NCBI RefSeq assembly: GCF_963422335.1
Contig: NZ_OY729424.1
Location: forward strand, 3,162,001 to 3,226,000
Origin: an uncultured Roseateles sp.
GTDB taxonomy: Bacteria; Pseudomonadota; Gammaproteobacteria; Burkholderiales; Burkholderiaceae_C
Length of the DNA stretch: 64,000 nt
Reading direction: 5' to 3'
A model generated the notes under the pieces. The model did no database searches, was not told where the DNA came from, and saw only the letters and a program-made list of their open reading frames with translations. The position numbers and the translations under genes are program-made. Position 1 is the stretch's first letter. Every line of letters starts with the position of its first letter. Of the stretch, positions 36,450 through 45,157 are shown piece after piece.

Positions 36450-37865
36450 TTGAAGTCGCTTTACCTCCGCATCTACCTGACCCTGGTGGTGCTCTTGCTG
36501 GCCTTTGCCTTTGGCTCGGGCTGGCTGTTCCAGCGTCAATTCGAGCAGGAGCGTGCACGTTCGGACGCCGCTGCCACCGAGCGACTGGCTGCCATGGCGA
36601 CCCTGATCCACCGCTCGCTGCCGCCGGCCGATGCGCCGCGCGAGGAGCAGGCCGAGGCCTTGCTCGACTGGTCGCAGCGCCTGCGCATACCGCTGGCGCT
36701 GGACGATGTCGGCGGCCAGCGGGTTGCCACATCGGAGTCCTACAAACGGCGTGAGCAGGAGCAGCTTGGCAAGGGCTTTGCCGTGCGCCTGGAAGACGAG
36801 CGCACCCTGTGGACCATGCGCGGCGGGCCGTTTCTGCGGGGCGCCCGTGTGGTCCGCGAGGGCGGCGCCTCGGCACCGATGGGCGGCATGTATACCGCCA
36901 TGGAGCGCGGCCCGCGCATGGAGCCGGGGCTGCTGCCGGGCTGGCTGCCCGGGTGGTTGCCGGGCTTGCCGCCCGCCTGGCACAACGGGCTGACCCTGAT
37001 CGTGTTGCTGGTGCTGCTGTTCCTCGGCGTGGCTCTGGGGGCTTTCCCGGTCGTGCGCCGGCTGACCCGTCGTCTCGAAGCCCTGCAGCGTGGTGTCGAG
37101 CAGTTCGGTGCCGGCCAGCTCAGCTACCGCGTCGATGACAAAGGCAGTGATGAGGTGGCACGTCTGGCCGGCAGCTTCAACCGCACGGCCGGCCAGGTCG
37201 AGCTGCTGTTCCGTTCGCACCAGAGCCTCTTGGCCAATGCCAGCCACGAGCTGCGCTCGCCGCTGGCGCGGCTCAAGATGGCCCTGTCCCTGGTCGAAGA
37301 CGCCTCGCCGGCGCAGCGGGACTCGCTGCGCAAGGAGATACGCACCAATATCGCCGAGCTCGACGCGCTGGTCGAAGAGGTGCTGCTGGCCAGCCGGCTC
37401 GATGGCCAGGCCCAGGTGCCTGACCGTGCTGCCCACGACCTGCCGCAGGACCTGCTGGGCCTGGCCGCCGAAGAGGCGGCCCGTACCGGTGCCCAGGTCC
37501 AGGCTGAGGGCGCGGCGCCGCTGCGCGTGCAGGGCGACGAGCGCCTGCTGCGCCGTGCGTTGCGCAATCTGCTGGAGAACGCCAAGCGCTATGGCGGCGA
37601 GGACGTGCTGCTGACGCTGTCGCGCCAGGGCCAGCGGGTGGAGTTGCAGGTCTGCGACCGCGGGCCCGGTGTGCCCGAGGCGATGCGCGAGCGCATCTTC
37701 GAGCCCTTCTTCCGCCTGCCCGGCCATGCCGAGCAGGCCGGTGGCGTGGGCCTGGGCCTGAGCCTGGTCAAGCAGATCGCGCAACGCCATCAGGGCACCG
37801 TGCGCTGCCTGCCCCGGGACGGCGGCGGCAGCCGCTTCGTGATGGACCTCCCGGCCCTGGCCTGA
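36450..37865 (+). CDS. CpxA-like sensor histidine kinase
   Basis: A 471-residue kinase read from TTG 36450. It has TM1 (about 7-27), a periplasmic domain of about 150 residues, TM2 (about 182-200), a HAMP linker, HisKA with His266 in NASHELRSPLARLK, and HATPase with NLLENAKRYGG, DRGPGVP and GVGLGLSLVKQ. The last part of the sensor region is rich in Met, Pro, Trp and Gly, with a repeated GWLP unit next to TM2. This is unusual and may be a metal- or membrane-sensing hinge (inference). It pairs with the preceding regulator. Confidence 0.9.
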   Translation: MKSLYLRIYLTLVVLLLAFAFGSGWLFQRQFEQERARSDAAATERLAAMATLIHRSLPPADAPREEQAEALLDWSQRLRIPLALDDVGGQRVATSESYKRREQEQLGKGFAVRLEDERTLWTMRGGPFLRGARVVREGGASAPMGGMYTAMERGPRMEPGLLPGWLPGWLPGLPPAWHNGLTLIVLLVLLFLGVALGAFPVVRRLTRRLEALQRGVEQFGAGQLSYRVDDKGSDEVARLAGSFNRTAGQVELLFRSHQSLLANASHELRSPLARLKMALSLVEDASPAQRDSLRKEIRTNIAELDALVEEVLLASRLDGQAQVPDRAAHDLPQDLLGLAAEEAARTGAQVQAEGAAPLRVQGDERLLRRALRNLLENAKRYGGEDVLLTLSRQGQRVELQVCDRGPGVPEAMRERIFEPFFRLPGHAEQAGGVGLGLSLVKQIAQRHQGTVRCLPRDGGGSRFVMDLPALA

Positions 37866-37875
37866 GCCTGGCCGA

Positions 37876-39261
37876 TCAGGCCTGGCGCAGCTCGGCCTTG
37901 TGCACCCGCGCCAGCAGCGCGCACATGCTGGCACCGGCCAGCACCAGCCCCGCCGTGGAGGCCGCCCACATGCCGCGAGCCCCCGACAGGCTGGCCGGCG
38001 CCCAGCCCTGCGAGTGAAAGGCCAGCGCATAGCCACCGCCCAGCCCCACGCCCCACAGCGCAAACACATAGATCAGCGAGGGCAGGGTGGTGACCCGGTG
38101 GGCGCGCAGCACGAAGGCGCCCAGGGTCTGGGCTGCATCGGCGATATGGAACACCCACAGCCAGGCCAGCAGGGGCAGGGCGGCGGCAATGACCCGCGGG
38201 TCCTGGGTGTAGACGCGCAGCACCTGGTCGCGGCCGAAGTACACCAGCCCGCCCAGCAGGGCGGCCGCCAGCAGGCCGATTTCCAGCCCATGCCAGCCGA
38301 CCCGGCGTGCGTCCAGCATCTCGTGGGCGCCGATGCGCTGAGCCACCAGGGTGCTGGTGGCATTGGCCAGGGCCAGCGGCATCATGAACAGCAGGGACAC
38401 CAGGTTGACGGCGATCTGGTGCCCGGCCACCGCCGTGGCGCCGATGCGGGCGATGAACAGGGCCATGAAGCTGAAGCCGGTGACCTCGACCAGCACGGTG
38501 AAGCCCATCGGCACGCCCAGCCGGAGCTGGTTGATGATGGCGGTGCGATCGGGCGGCATCAGGCCACGGCGCTGCAGGCCGAAGTCGGCATAGAAGGCGG
38601 TGTGCCGGGTCACCCACCGAGCCAGCAAGACCTGGCTCCACATCACCAGCGCGGTGGCCATGCCGCAGCCGGCCACACCCTGCGCAGGCAGGTGCAAGGG
38701 CCCCAGGTCGAAGCCGTAGACGAACAGCAGGCTCAGCGGCACCTTCAATGCCAGACCGCCCAGCTGCAGCACCATCACCGCCTTGGGCCGGGACACGGCC
38801 GTGTTGAAGGCACGGAATGCGGTGAACAGGAGCGCCGCCGGCAGCGAGAAGGCCAGTGCGCCGAGATAGGCGCGCACTTTGTCGGCCACCTCAGGGCTCG
38901 ATTGCGCCAGGTTCAGGAAAGGCCCCGGCAGCAGCAGCACCAGGCAGCCCGGCACCGACAGCGCCAGGGCCAGCCAGATCGCCTGGTGGTATTGACGCCC
39001 GGCTTCCTGCAGCTTTCTGGCGCCGAACATCTGACCGGCGATCGGACTCAGTGCCAGCACCATGCCCATCAGGCCGATGAAGACGGTGATGTAGACGGCC
39101 GAGCCGACCGAGAGCGCAGCCAGATCGACCGCGGCGTAGCGGGCGACCAGCATCGTGTCCAGGGTGCTGAAGGCCAGCACCGCGACCTGACCGATGAACA
39201 CCGGCCAGGCCAGGGGGGCGATGCGCTGCAGGCTGCTGAGCAGGGTGGCGGGCGCGCTCAA
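37876..39261 (-). CDS. MATE-family multidrug/Na+ (or H+) antiporter
   Basis: A 461-residue, twelve-helix exporter. MATE landmarks include PVFIGQVAVLAFSTLDTMLVARY near the N-terminus, SPIAGQMFGARK, the mid-protein PKAVMVLQLGGLALKVPLS, and the symmetric second half NQLRLGVPMGFTVLVEVTGF. Relatives (NorM/MdtK) export cationic drugs and metabolites. The start ATG 39261 overlaps the stop of the DUF3717/DUF1289 gene, so it is the last gene of the trpS operon. Confidence 0.9.
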   Translation of the reverse strand: MSAPATLLSSLQRIAPLAWPVFIGQVAVLAFSTLDTMLVARYAAVDLAALSVGSAVYITVFIGLMGMVLALSPIAGQMFGARKLQEAGRQYHQAIWLALALSVPGCLVLLLPGPFLNLAQSSPEVADKVRAYLGALAFSLPAALLFTAFRAFNTAVSRPKAVMVLQLGGLALKVPLSLLFVYGFDLGPLHLPAQGVAGCGMATALVMWSQVLLARWVTRHTAFYADFGLQRRGLMPPDRTAIINQLRLGVPMGFTVLVEVTGFSFMALFIARIGATAVAGHQIAVNLVSLLFMMPLALANATSTLVAQRIGAHEMLDARRVGWHGLEIGLLAAALLGGLVYFGRDQVLRVYTQDPRVIAAALPLLAWLWVFHIADAAQTLGAFVLRAHRVTTLPSLIYVFALWGVGLGGGYALAFHSQGWAPASLSGARGMWAASTAGLVLAGASMCALLARVHKAELRQA

Positions 39262-39737
39262 ACAGCGCCCCCGGCCGGTGGCACGCCGTCATGATCGATA
39301 CCTGATGCCGACCTGGCCCGCTCGGCATAGCGGTTGAAGCGCCAGGCTGTAGCCTCCATCGAGATGCGACGCCAGGTGGCCCGCTTTTCGCCGGGGGTCA
39401 TCACCGGCCAATGCTGTACCTCATCGAAGCTGCGGCCGCAGCCCTTGCACCAGTCATCGCCCTGGCTGGTCGAGCAGATGGCGATGCAGGGGGCGTCCGG
39501 TGTGGTGTCGTACCAGCGCAGCCAGGCCTGTTTGGCTTCAGGAGGCATGGTGTCCTCGTCGCACTGGTTCTCGCGGTAATAGACCATCAGGCCGTAGACC
39601 TCGGCCAGCGCGAGCACCTCGGCGCAGGCCCGCAGGCCGTCGGACGGCGAGTGCGCGCGCCACCAGTTGATGGCGGATTCGATATCGGTGATGTGGATGC
39701 CGGCCATCGCTTTTGCGCTCGTCATGCGATCCGTCAT
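39258..39737 (-). CDS. DUF3717-DUF1289 fusion protein
   Basis: A 159-residue protein. Residues about 13-55 match DUF3717 (IHITDIESAINWWRA, LALAEVYGLMVYY). The C-terminal half matches DUF1289, with four cysteines in CIAICSTSQGDDWCKGCGRS, a likely metal-binding knuckle, followed by W..MTPGEKRATWRRI. Its ATG 39737 overlaps the trpS stop (TGATG) and its own stop overlaps the MATE start, so the three are tightly coupled. The function of both domains is unknown. Confidence 0.83.
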   Translation of the reverse strand: MTDRMTSAKAMAGIHITDIESAINWWRAHSPSDGLRACAEVLALAEVYGLMVYYRENQCDEDTMPPEAKQAWLRWYDTTPDAPCIAICSTSQGDDWCKGCGRSFDEVQHWPVMTPGEKRATWRRISMEATAWRFNRYAERARSASGIDHDGVPPAGGAV

Positions 39738-40756
39738 CAGTAGGCCAGGCCCATGGCAGTGCGCACCTCGCGCATGGTCTTGCGCGCCACGGCGCGGGCG
39801 CGCTCGGTGCCCACCTCGACGATCCAGTGCACCTGCTTCGGGTTGCTCAGATAGGCCTCGGCGCGCTCGCGCCAGGGCTCCTGTTCCTTCTTGATCGCGT
39901 CAATCACCGGCTGCTTGCAATCCAGGCAGCCGATGCCTGCCGTTGTGCAGCCCCGGGCCGCCCAGGCCTGGGTGTCGGCGTCGGAGTAGAGCTGGTGCAG
40001 CGGCCAGACCGGGCAGCGCGCCGGGTCGCCAGCGTCATCGCGGCGCACGCGCTGCGGGTCGGTGGGCATGCGTTTGATCTTCTGCTCCACCACCTCGGGT
40101 GCGTCGCGCATCGCGATCGTGTTGCCATAGCTCTTGCTCATCTTCTCGCCATCGAGGCCGGTCAGCCGCGAGGTCTCGGTCAGCAGGGCCTGGGGCTCGG
40201 GCAGTATCGGCTTGTCTGGGCTGTAGACATGGTTGAAGCGGCGGGCGACCTCGCGTGTCACTTCCACATGCGGGGCCTGGTCTTCGCCGACCGGCACAAA
40301 AGCGGCCTTGTAGATCAGGATGTCGGCCGCCTGCAGCAGCGGATAGCCCAGCAGGCCATAGGTCGCAGGTTCGCGGTTCTTTTCCAGCATGTCCTTGTAG
40401 CTGGGCATGCGCTCCAGCCAGCTCAGCGGTGTGCTCATTGCCAGAAGCGTGAACAGCTCGGCGTGCTCAGGCATGCGGCTTTGGATGAACAGGGTCGCCT
40501 GCTCTGGGTCGATGCCGGCGGCCAGCCAGTCGACCACCATGTCGTAGACATTGCGTTCGATGTCGGCATGGTCCTGGTAGTGCGTGGTCATCGCATGCCA
40601 GTCAGCGACGAAGAAGAAACAATCGAACTCGGACTGCAGGCGCACCCAGTTCTTCAGTGCACCGTGGTAGTGGCCCAGGTGCAATGCGCCGGTCGGGCGC
40701 ATGCCCGACAGCACACGCTGGCGTGGCGGGGCGGCGGAAGAAGTGTCTGGAGTCAT
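39737..40756 (-). CDS. trpS: tryptophanyl-tRNA synthetase
   Basis: A 339-residue class I synthetase that charges tRNA-Trp. The HIGH-type motif is HLGH (26-29) within GMRPTGALHLGHYHGAL, and KMSKS is at 205-209 in GEKMSKSYGN. Insert residues 240-275 contain a Cys-rich patch (RCPVWPLHQLYS, GCTTAGIGCLDCK), a feature of one TrpRS subgroup. It heads a three-gene unit with DUF3717-DUF1289 and MATE, and is divergent from purN. Confidence 0.94.
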   Translation of the reverse strand: MTPDTSSAAPPRQRVLSGMRPTGALHLGHYHGALKNWVRLQSEFDCFFFVADWHAMTTHYQDHADIERNVYDMVVDWLAAGIDPEQATLFIQSRMPEHAELFTLLAMSTPLSWLERMPSYKDMLEKNREPATYGLLGYPLLQAADILIYKAAFVPVGEDQAPHVEVTREVARRFNHVYSPDKPILPEPQALLTETSRLTGLDGEKMSKSYGNTIAMRDAPEVVEQKIKRMPTDPQRVRRDDAGDPARCPVWPLHQLYSDADTQAWAARGCTTAGIGCLDCKQPVIDAIKKEQEPWRERAEAYLSNPKQVHWIVEVGTERARAVARKTMREVRTAMGLAY

Positions 40757-40827
40757 GGTTCAGGCCTGTCGGGGGAGCCAGATTGTAGGCAGTCAAGCAT
40801 TTGCGGGCAGGGCTACACTGCCGACCC

Positions 40828-41454
40828 ATGAAAAACATCGTGATCCTGATCTCGGGCCGCGGCTCCAATATGGAGGCCATCGTCAAGGCCTGCGCCGCCG
40901 AGGGCTGGCCGGCCCGCGTTGCCGCGGTGATCAGCAACCGCCCCGGCGCCGGTGGCCTGGCCTTCGCGGCCGGGCATGGCATTGCCACGGCTGTGGTCGA
41001 TCACAAGGCTTTTGCCGAGCGCGCGGCCTTCGATACCGAACTGGCCCGGGTGATACAGAGCTACGCGCCCGATGTGGTGGTGCTGGCCGGTTTCATGCGC
41101 ATTCTGTCGGCCGACTTCGTGCGGACCTTCGAAGGCAGGCTGTTGAACATCCACCCCTCGCTGCTGCCGGCCTTTCCGGGCCTGCACACGCACCAGCGCG
41201 CGCTGGAGGCCGGCTGCAAGGTGGCGGGCGCCACCGTGCACCTGGTCACCCCGGAGCTGGACCACGGTCCCATCATCGCCCAGGCTGTGGTGCCGGTGCT
41301 GCCTGGCGACACCGAGGCAACGCTGTCGGCCCGCGTGCTGGTGCGAGAGCACGAGATCTATCCGCGCGCCGTGCGCTGGCTGGTGCAGGAAGAGCTGGCG
41401 GTCGAAGATGGCCGTGTCACGCAGCTGCAGGGCCGCGCCCAGGCGTTGATCTGA
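40828..41454 (+). CDS. purN: phosphoribosylglycinamide formyltransferase
   Basis: A 208-residue GAR transformylase that uses 10-formyl-THF in purine synthesis. It has ISGRGSNMEAI for the phosphate loop, NIHPSLLPAFPGLHTH with the catalytic Asn and His, and GATVHLVTPELDHGPIIAQ with the catalytic Asp. Start ATG 40828 gives the family N-terminus KNIVILIS. A TACACT hexamer ends 9 nt before the ATG, so the transcript may begin at or near the start codon. It is convergent with the DUF1345 gene: the two stops are adjacent. Confidence 0.95.
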   Translation: MKNIVILISGRGSNMEAIVKACAAEGWPARVAAVISNRPGAGGLAFAAGHGIATAVVDHKAFAERAAFDTELARVIQSYAPDVVVLAGFMRILSADFVRTFEGRLLNIHPSLLPAFPGLHTHQRALEAGCKVAGATVHLVTPELDHGPIIAQAVVPVLPGDTEATLSARVLVREHEIYPRAVRWLVQEELAVEDGRVTQLQGRAQALI

Positions 41455-42117
41455 TCACAGCGACCCGGCGACGATATTGATGGTCAACGCCAGCAAGACG
41501 GTGTTGAAGGCAAAGGACAGTACCGAGTGCAGCAGCACCAGGCGTCGCATGCTGCGCTTGGTGACCGCCACGTCCGAGGTCTGCGAGGTGGCGGCGATGG
41601 TGAAGGCGAAATACAGGAAGTCGATGTAGTCGGGCTCCTGCTCGGGCTTGCCATCTTCATCACTGGGAAAGCACAGGCCGCTATTGGCCTGGGCGGCACC
41701 GTAAAAGCGGCTGGCATAGGCCAGCGCAAACTCCAGCGGCAGCAAGATCCAGGAGCCGGCAATGGTGCCGACGGCCAGCACCATGTCCTGCCAGCCCGGC
41801 CCGCTGCTGCCGCGTGCGTGCGAGAGCTCCAGCGCGATCGCCGCCAAGCTGGCCAGCGCCGCCGTGATGGCCAGCAGCAGCACGACGGGCGCGCCGTCGG
41901 CCTGCTGCACGGCGCTGCGGCGCAGATGGCCTTCGTCGGCGCGGTGCATCATCCGCGCCAGCAGCAGCAGGTACAGCCAGACGGCGGCATTCCAGCCCAG
42001 CAGACCGCGGGTGGTGGCATGCAACGGGCCGGGCAGCAGCAGGGCCACGGCCAGGCCCAGGCCGACGGCCACCATCAGGCGCGGACGCACGCGCAGTTGT
42101 GCCAGGGCGGCGTGCAT
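41455..42117 (-). CDS. DUF1345 membrane protein
   Basis: A 220-residue integral membrane protein with about five hydrophobic segments and the DUF1345 hallmark PDYIDFLYFAFTIAATSQTSDV, followed by RRLVLLHSVLSFAFNTVLLAL. The hallmark resembles the pore/filter region of two-TM channel proteins, but no function is established. I start it at ATG 42117, which overlaps the TGA of the DUF1653 gene by one base. The longer frame would cover that gene. Confidence 0.85.
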   Translation of the reverse strand: MHAALAQLRVRPRLMVAVGLGLAVALLLPGPLHATTRGLLGWNAAVWLYLLLLARMMHRADEGHLRRSAVQQADGAPVVLLLAITAALASLAAIALELSHARGSSGPGWQDMVLAVGTIAGSWILLPLEFALAYASRFYGAAQANSGLCFPSDEDGKPEQEPDYIDFLYFAFTIAATSQTSDVAVTKRSMRRLVLLHSVLSFAFNTVLLALTINIVAGSL

Positions 42118-42359
42118 CAGCTGCCGTTCATCGGCGCAAAGCGCGGCACTTCGCGACCCTCGACGATCAAGCTGCCGAAGAACATCGCGTGTGGTCGCAC
42201 CCAAAAGCCGCTGGCGTTGTACAACGGCCGGTAGAGCACCAGGGGCTCCAGCGTCTCGCTGTGGCGGGCCGCGCCCAGGACCTCGTATTCCCCGCCTTTG
42301 TAGTGGCGATAGCGGCCCGGCGGGGTGTCGGGCAGGGCGGGCAGGTCGGCGTCACTCAT
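42117..42359 (-). CDS. DUF1653 domain protein (80 aa)
   Basis: A small protein matching DUF1653: PPGRYRHYKGGEYEVLGAARHSETLEPLVLYRPLY, then WVRPHAMFF and PRF. It is a short beta-rich domain found alone or fused to other enzymes, with unknown function. It is translationally coupled to the DUF1345 gene and divergent from the RsmB-type gene over a 44-base gap. Confidence 0.88.
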   Translation of the reverse strand: MSDADLPALPDTPPGRYRHYKGGEYEVLGAARHSETLEPLVLYRPLYNASGFWVRPHAMFFGSLIVEGREVPRFAPMNGS

Positions 42360-42403
42360 GAGTTGATTTCGGGCTGGTAAGGCTGGGCTGGGATAATCGG
42401 CGG

Positions 42404-43663
42404 ATGCATCCTAATGCCCTTCTGGAAATGACCACCGAATTGCTGCACCAGGTGCTGCAGTTCGACATGCCCGCGGATTCCGTGGTGTCCAACTATTTTC
42501 GCAAGCACAAGAACCTCGGCCAGCGCGAACGCCACACCCTGGCCGAGACGGTTTACACCGTGCTGCGCCAGCGCCTGCTGTTCCAGCACTTCGCCCAAAG
42601 TGGCTTCGGTCCCATGGAGCGCCGCCTGACCCTGCTGGGCTGGCAGGGCAGCGACAAGTTCCTGCAGGCCTGCATGGAGTCGCACGAGCAGAAGTGGCTT
42701 GCCGGCGTGCAGGCCATAGACCGCAGCACCCTGGCGCCCAAGCTGCGCCACAACCTGCCCGACTGGCTGGCCAATCCGCTGATGGCCCAGCTGGGCGAGG
42801 AGGACTTCTGGCCACTGGCCGCCAGTCTCAATGAGGGTGCCGAACTCGATTTGCGTGTCAACCTGCTGAAGGCCAAGCGCGAAGAGGTGCAGGCGGCGCT
42901 GAAGGCCGCCGGCATCGAGTCCGAGCCCACGCCCTACTCACCCTGGGGCCTGCGAGTGCCGGGCAAACCGGCGCTGAACAAGCTGGAGCTGTTCACCAAG
43001 GGCCTGGTCGAAGTGCAGGACGAGGGCAGCCAACTGCTCGCCCTGCTGCTCGACGCCAAGCGCAGTGAAATGGTCGTCGACTTTTGCGCCGGCGCCGGCG
43101 GCAAGACCCTGGCGCTGGGTGCGGCGATGCGCAATACCGGCCGTTTGTACGCCTTCGATGTGTCCGGTCACCGGCTGGATGCGCTGAAGCCGCGCATGGC
43201 GCGCAGCGGTCTGTCCAATGTCTATCCGGCGCAGATTGCCCATGAGCGCGACGAGCGCATCAAGCGCCTGACCGGCAAGATCGACCGCGTGCTGGTCGAT
43301 GCACCCTGTTCGGGCCTGGGCACGCTGCGCCGCAATCCGGACCTGAAATGGCGCCAGTCGCCCAAGGCGGTGGAAGAGTTGCGTGGCAAGCAGGCAGCGA
43401 TTCTGGCCAGCGCGGCGCGCCTGCTGAAATCCGGTGGGCGCCTTGTCTATGCCACTTGCAGCCTGTTGCAGAGCGAAAACGAGGACATTGCCAATGCCTT
43501 CAGCGCCGAGCACAAGGACTTTGTGGCCTTGCCGGCCGCCGAGGTCTTGGAAAAAGCCCATGTGTCCCAAGCTGCAAGCCTGGATCAGAACGGCTTTTTG
43601 CGCCTGTGGCCGCACCGCCACCAAACCGACGGTTTCTTTGCTGCCGTGTGGGAACGCAAGTAG
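42404..43663 (+). CDS. RsmB/NOP-family RNA m5C methyltransferase
   Basis: A 419-residue SAM-dependent RNA methyltransferase. SAM motif I is VVDFCAGAGGKTLALG. The two catalytic cysteines are in DAPCSGLGTLRRNPDLKW and YATCSLL. The N-terminal 140 residues form a NusB-like helical domain. The family makes m5C in 16S rRNA or tRNA, and the closest classical enzyme is RsmB (m5C967). The gene is not adjacent to fmt/def as rsmB often is, so the exact target is uncertain. An extended -10 (TGGGATAAT) ends 7 nt before the ATG. Confidence 0.87.
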   Translation: MHPNALLEMTTELLHQVLQFDMPADSVVSNYFRKHKNLGQRERHTLAETVYTVLRQRLLFQHFAQSGFGPMERRLTLLGWQGSDKFLQACMESHEQKWLAGVQAIDRSTLAPKLRHNLPDWLANPLMAQLGEEDFWPLAASLNEGAELDLRVNLLKAKREEVQAALKAAGIESEPTPYSPWGLRVPGKPALNKLELFTKGLVEVQDEGSQLLALLLDAKRSEMVVDFCAGAGGKTLALGAAMRNTGRLYAFDVSGHRLDALKPRMARSGLSNVYPAQIAHERDERIKRLTGKIDRVLVDAPCSGLGTLRRNPDLKWRQSPKAVEELRGKQAAILASAARLLKSGGRLVYATCSLLQSENEDIANAFSAEHKDFVALPAAEVLEKAHVSQAASLDQNGFLRLWPHRHQTDGFFAAVWERK

Positions 43664-43756
43664 TTTCCTTGATCTAACCCCCTTGACAGGGCCTCGCGGC
43701 CATTGATTTGAGGGGCTAGGGTGAACTACTGCCATATCCGCCTAGGGTGGCTCGCC

Positions 43757-43762
43757 TACAAT
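43757..43762 (+). promoter_or_regulatory. -10 element of the desaturase gene
   Basis: TACAAT with no good -35 at the normal distance; it would give a leader of about 60 nt. A TTGACA at 43681-43686 is too far upstream to pair with it. Confidence 0.4.
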
Positions 43763-43827
43763 CGGAGTTGCGTGCAAGCCACGCATGCCTCATTACTCGC
43801 CCGCTCGCCGGGAAAGGTCTGGACTGA

Positions 43828-45051
43828 ATGAATGAATTGATGATGGTGCATGACGCACTGGTGGATTGGCTGGCCAACGGCATTACCCATGCCAGCGGCT
43901 GGCAGATTCTGGTGTCTGCACTGGTGATGACGCACATCACGATCGCGGCCGTCACCATCTACCTGCATCGCTGCCAGGCCCACCGCTCGCTGGATCTGCA
44001 CCCGATTCCCGCTCACTTCTTCCGTTTCTGGCTCTGGGCCACGACCGGCCAGGTGACCAAGGAGTGGGTCTCCATCCACCGCAAGCACCACGCCAAGTGC
44101 GAAACCGTGGAAGACCCGCACAGCCCGGTCACCCACGGCATCAAGACCGTGCTGACCCGTGGCGCCGAACTCTATCGCGCCGAGGCGAAGAATCAGGAAA
44201 CCCTGAAGAAGTACGGTCATCAGACGCCGGACGACTGGGTCGAGCGCAATCTCTACAGCCGCTTCACCTGGCAAGGTGTGGGCCTGATGATGATTGTTGA
44301 CCTGCTACTGTTCGGTGCCGCCGGCCTGTCGGTCTGGGCGCTGCAAATGGCCTGGATACCGATCACCGCCGCCGGCATCATCAACGGCCTGGCGCATCAC
44401 CGCGGTTATCGCAATTTCGAAGCGCCCGACGCATCGACCAATATCTCGCCCTGGGGCATCATCATCGGCGGTGAGGAGTTGCACAACAACCACCACACCT
44501 ACCCGACCTCGGCCAAGCTGTCGGTCAAGCCCTACGAGTTCGATATCGGCTGGGCTTACATCCGCGCAATGGAAATGGTCGGTCTGGCCAAGGTCCGCAA
44601 GACCCCGCCCATGCTGCGCCATGGCGTGATCAAGCCGGTGGCCGACAAGGACACCCTGGAAGCCATCATCGCCAACCGCTATGAAGTGATGGCCAAGTAC
44701 GGCCGTGAGCTGAAGGCGGCTTGCGCCGCCGAGCTGGCCAAGCTGCAGGCGCAGGGGCATCAGCACAGCGACCAGTGGAAGCAGTTCAAGGCCGCCAAGA
44801 CCTGGCTGCATCGCGATGAAGACCGCATCCCGCAGGCCTTCCACGCCGAACTGGCCGGCGCCCGCGCTGCCAGCCCGGCGCTGGACAAGCTGGTGCTGAT
44901 GCGCGAAGAACTCCGCCTGCTGTGGACGCGCACCAATGTGTCGGCCGAGCAACTGGTCCATGATCTGCAAGCCTGGTGCCGCAAGGCCGAGGAAAGCGGC
45001 ATTGCCGAACTACGCGCCTTCTCGCAAGGCCTGCGCGCTGCCCGCGCCTGA
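43828..45051 (+). CDS. acyl-lipid/acyl-CoA delta-9-type fatty acid desaturase with C-terminal extension
   Basis: A 407-residue membrane di-iron desaturase. The three histidine boxes are HRCQAH (47-52), HRKHH (84-88) and HNNHH (219-223), plus HHRGYRNFE near 190, as in OLE1/DesC-type delta-9 enzymes. Hydrophobic helices lie around 27-47 and 150-188. Residues about 270-407 are not part of the desaturase fold. They are charged and helical and end with LWTRTNVSAEQLVHDLQAWC and AEESGIAELRAF. The enzyme sets membrane fluidity; expression is presumably cold- or lipid-responsive, though no regulatory site is evident. Confidence 0.9.
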   Translation: MNELMMVHDALVDWLANGITHASGWQILVSALVMTHITIAAVTIYLHRCQAHRSLDLHPIPAHFFRFWLWATTGQVTKEWVSIHRKHHAKCETVEDPHSPVTHGIKTVLTRGAELYRAEAKNQETLKKYGHQTPDDWVERNLYSRFTWQGVGLMMIVDLLLFGAAGLSVWALQMAWIPITAAGIINGLAHHRGYRNFEAPDASTNISPWGIIIGGEELHNNHHTYPTSAKLSVKPYEFDIGWAYIRAMEMVGLAKVRKTPPMLRHGVIKPVADKDTLEAIIANRYEVMAKYGRELKAACAAELAKLQAQGHQHSDQWKQFKAAKTWLHRDEDRIPQAFHAELAGARAASPALDKLVLMREELRLLWTRTNVSAEQLVHDLQAWCRKAEESGIAELRAFSQGLRAARA

Positions 45052-45080
45052 AGACACGGATCTTTACCGCGGCTTCACCA

Positions 45081-45108
45081 AAAGGCACCGCCCAGGCGGT
45101 GCCTTTTT
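45081..45108 (+). terminator. rho-independent terminator after the desaturase
   Basis: GGCACCGCC (45084-45092) and GGCGGTGCC (45095-45103) form a tight hairpin preceded by AAA and followed by TTTTT. Confidence 0.88.
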
Positions 45109-45157
45109 CATGGGCGCTGCCTATACTGAATTGAAGTCATCAGCATGGGAGTGCAGC

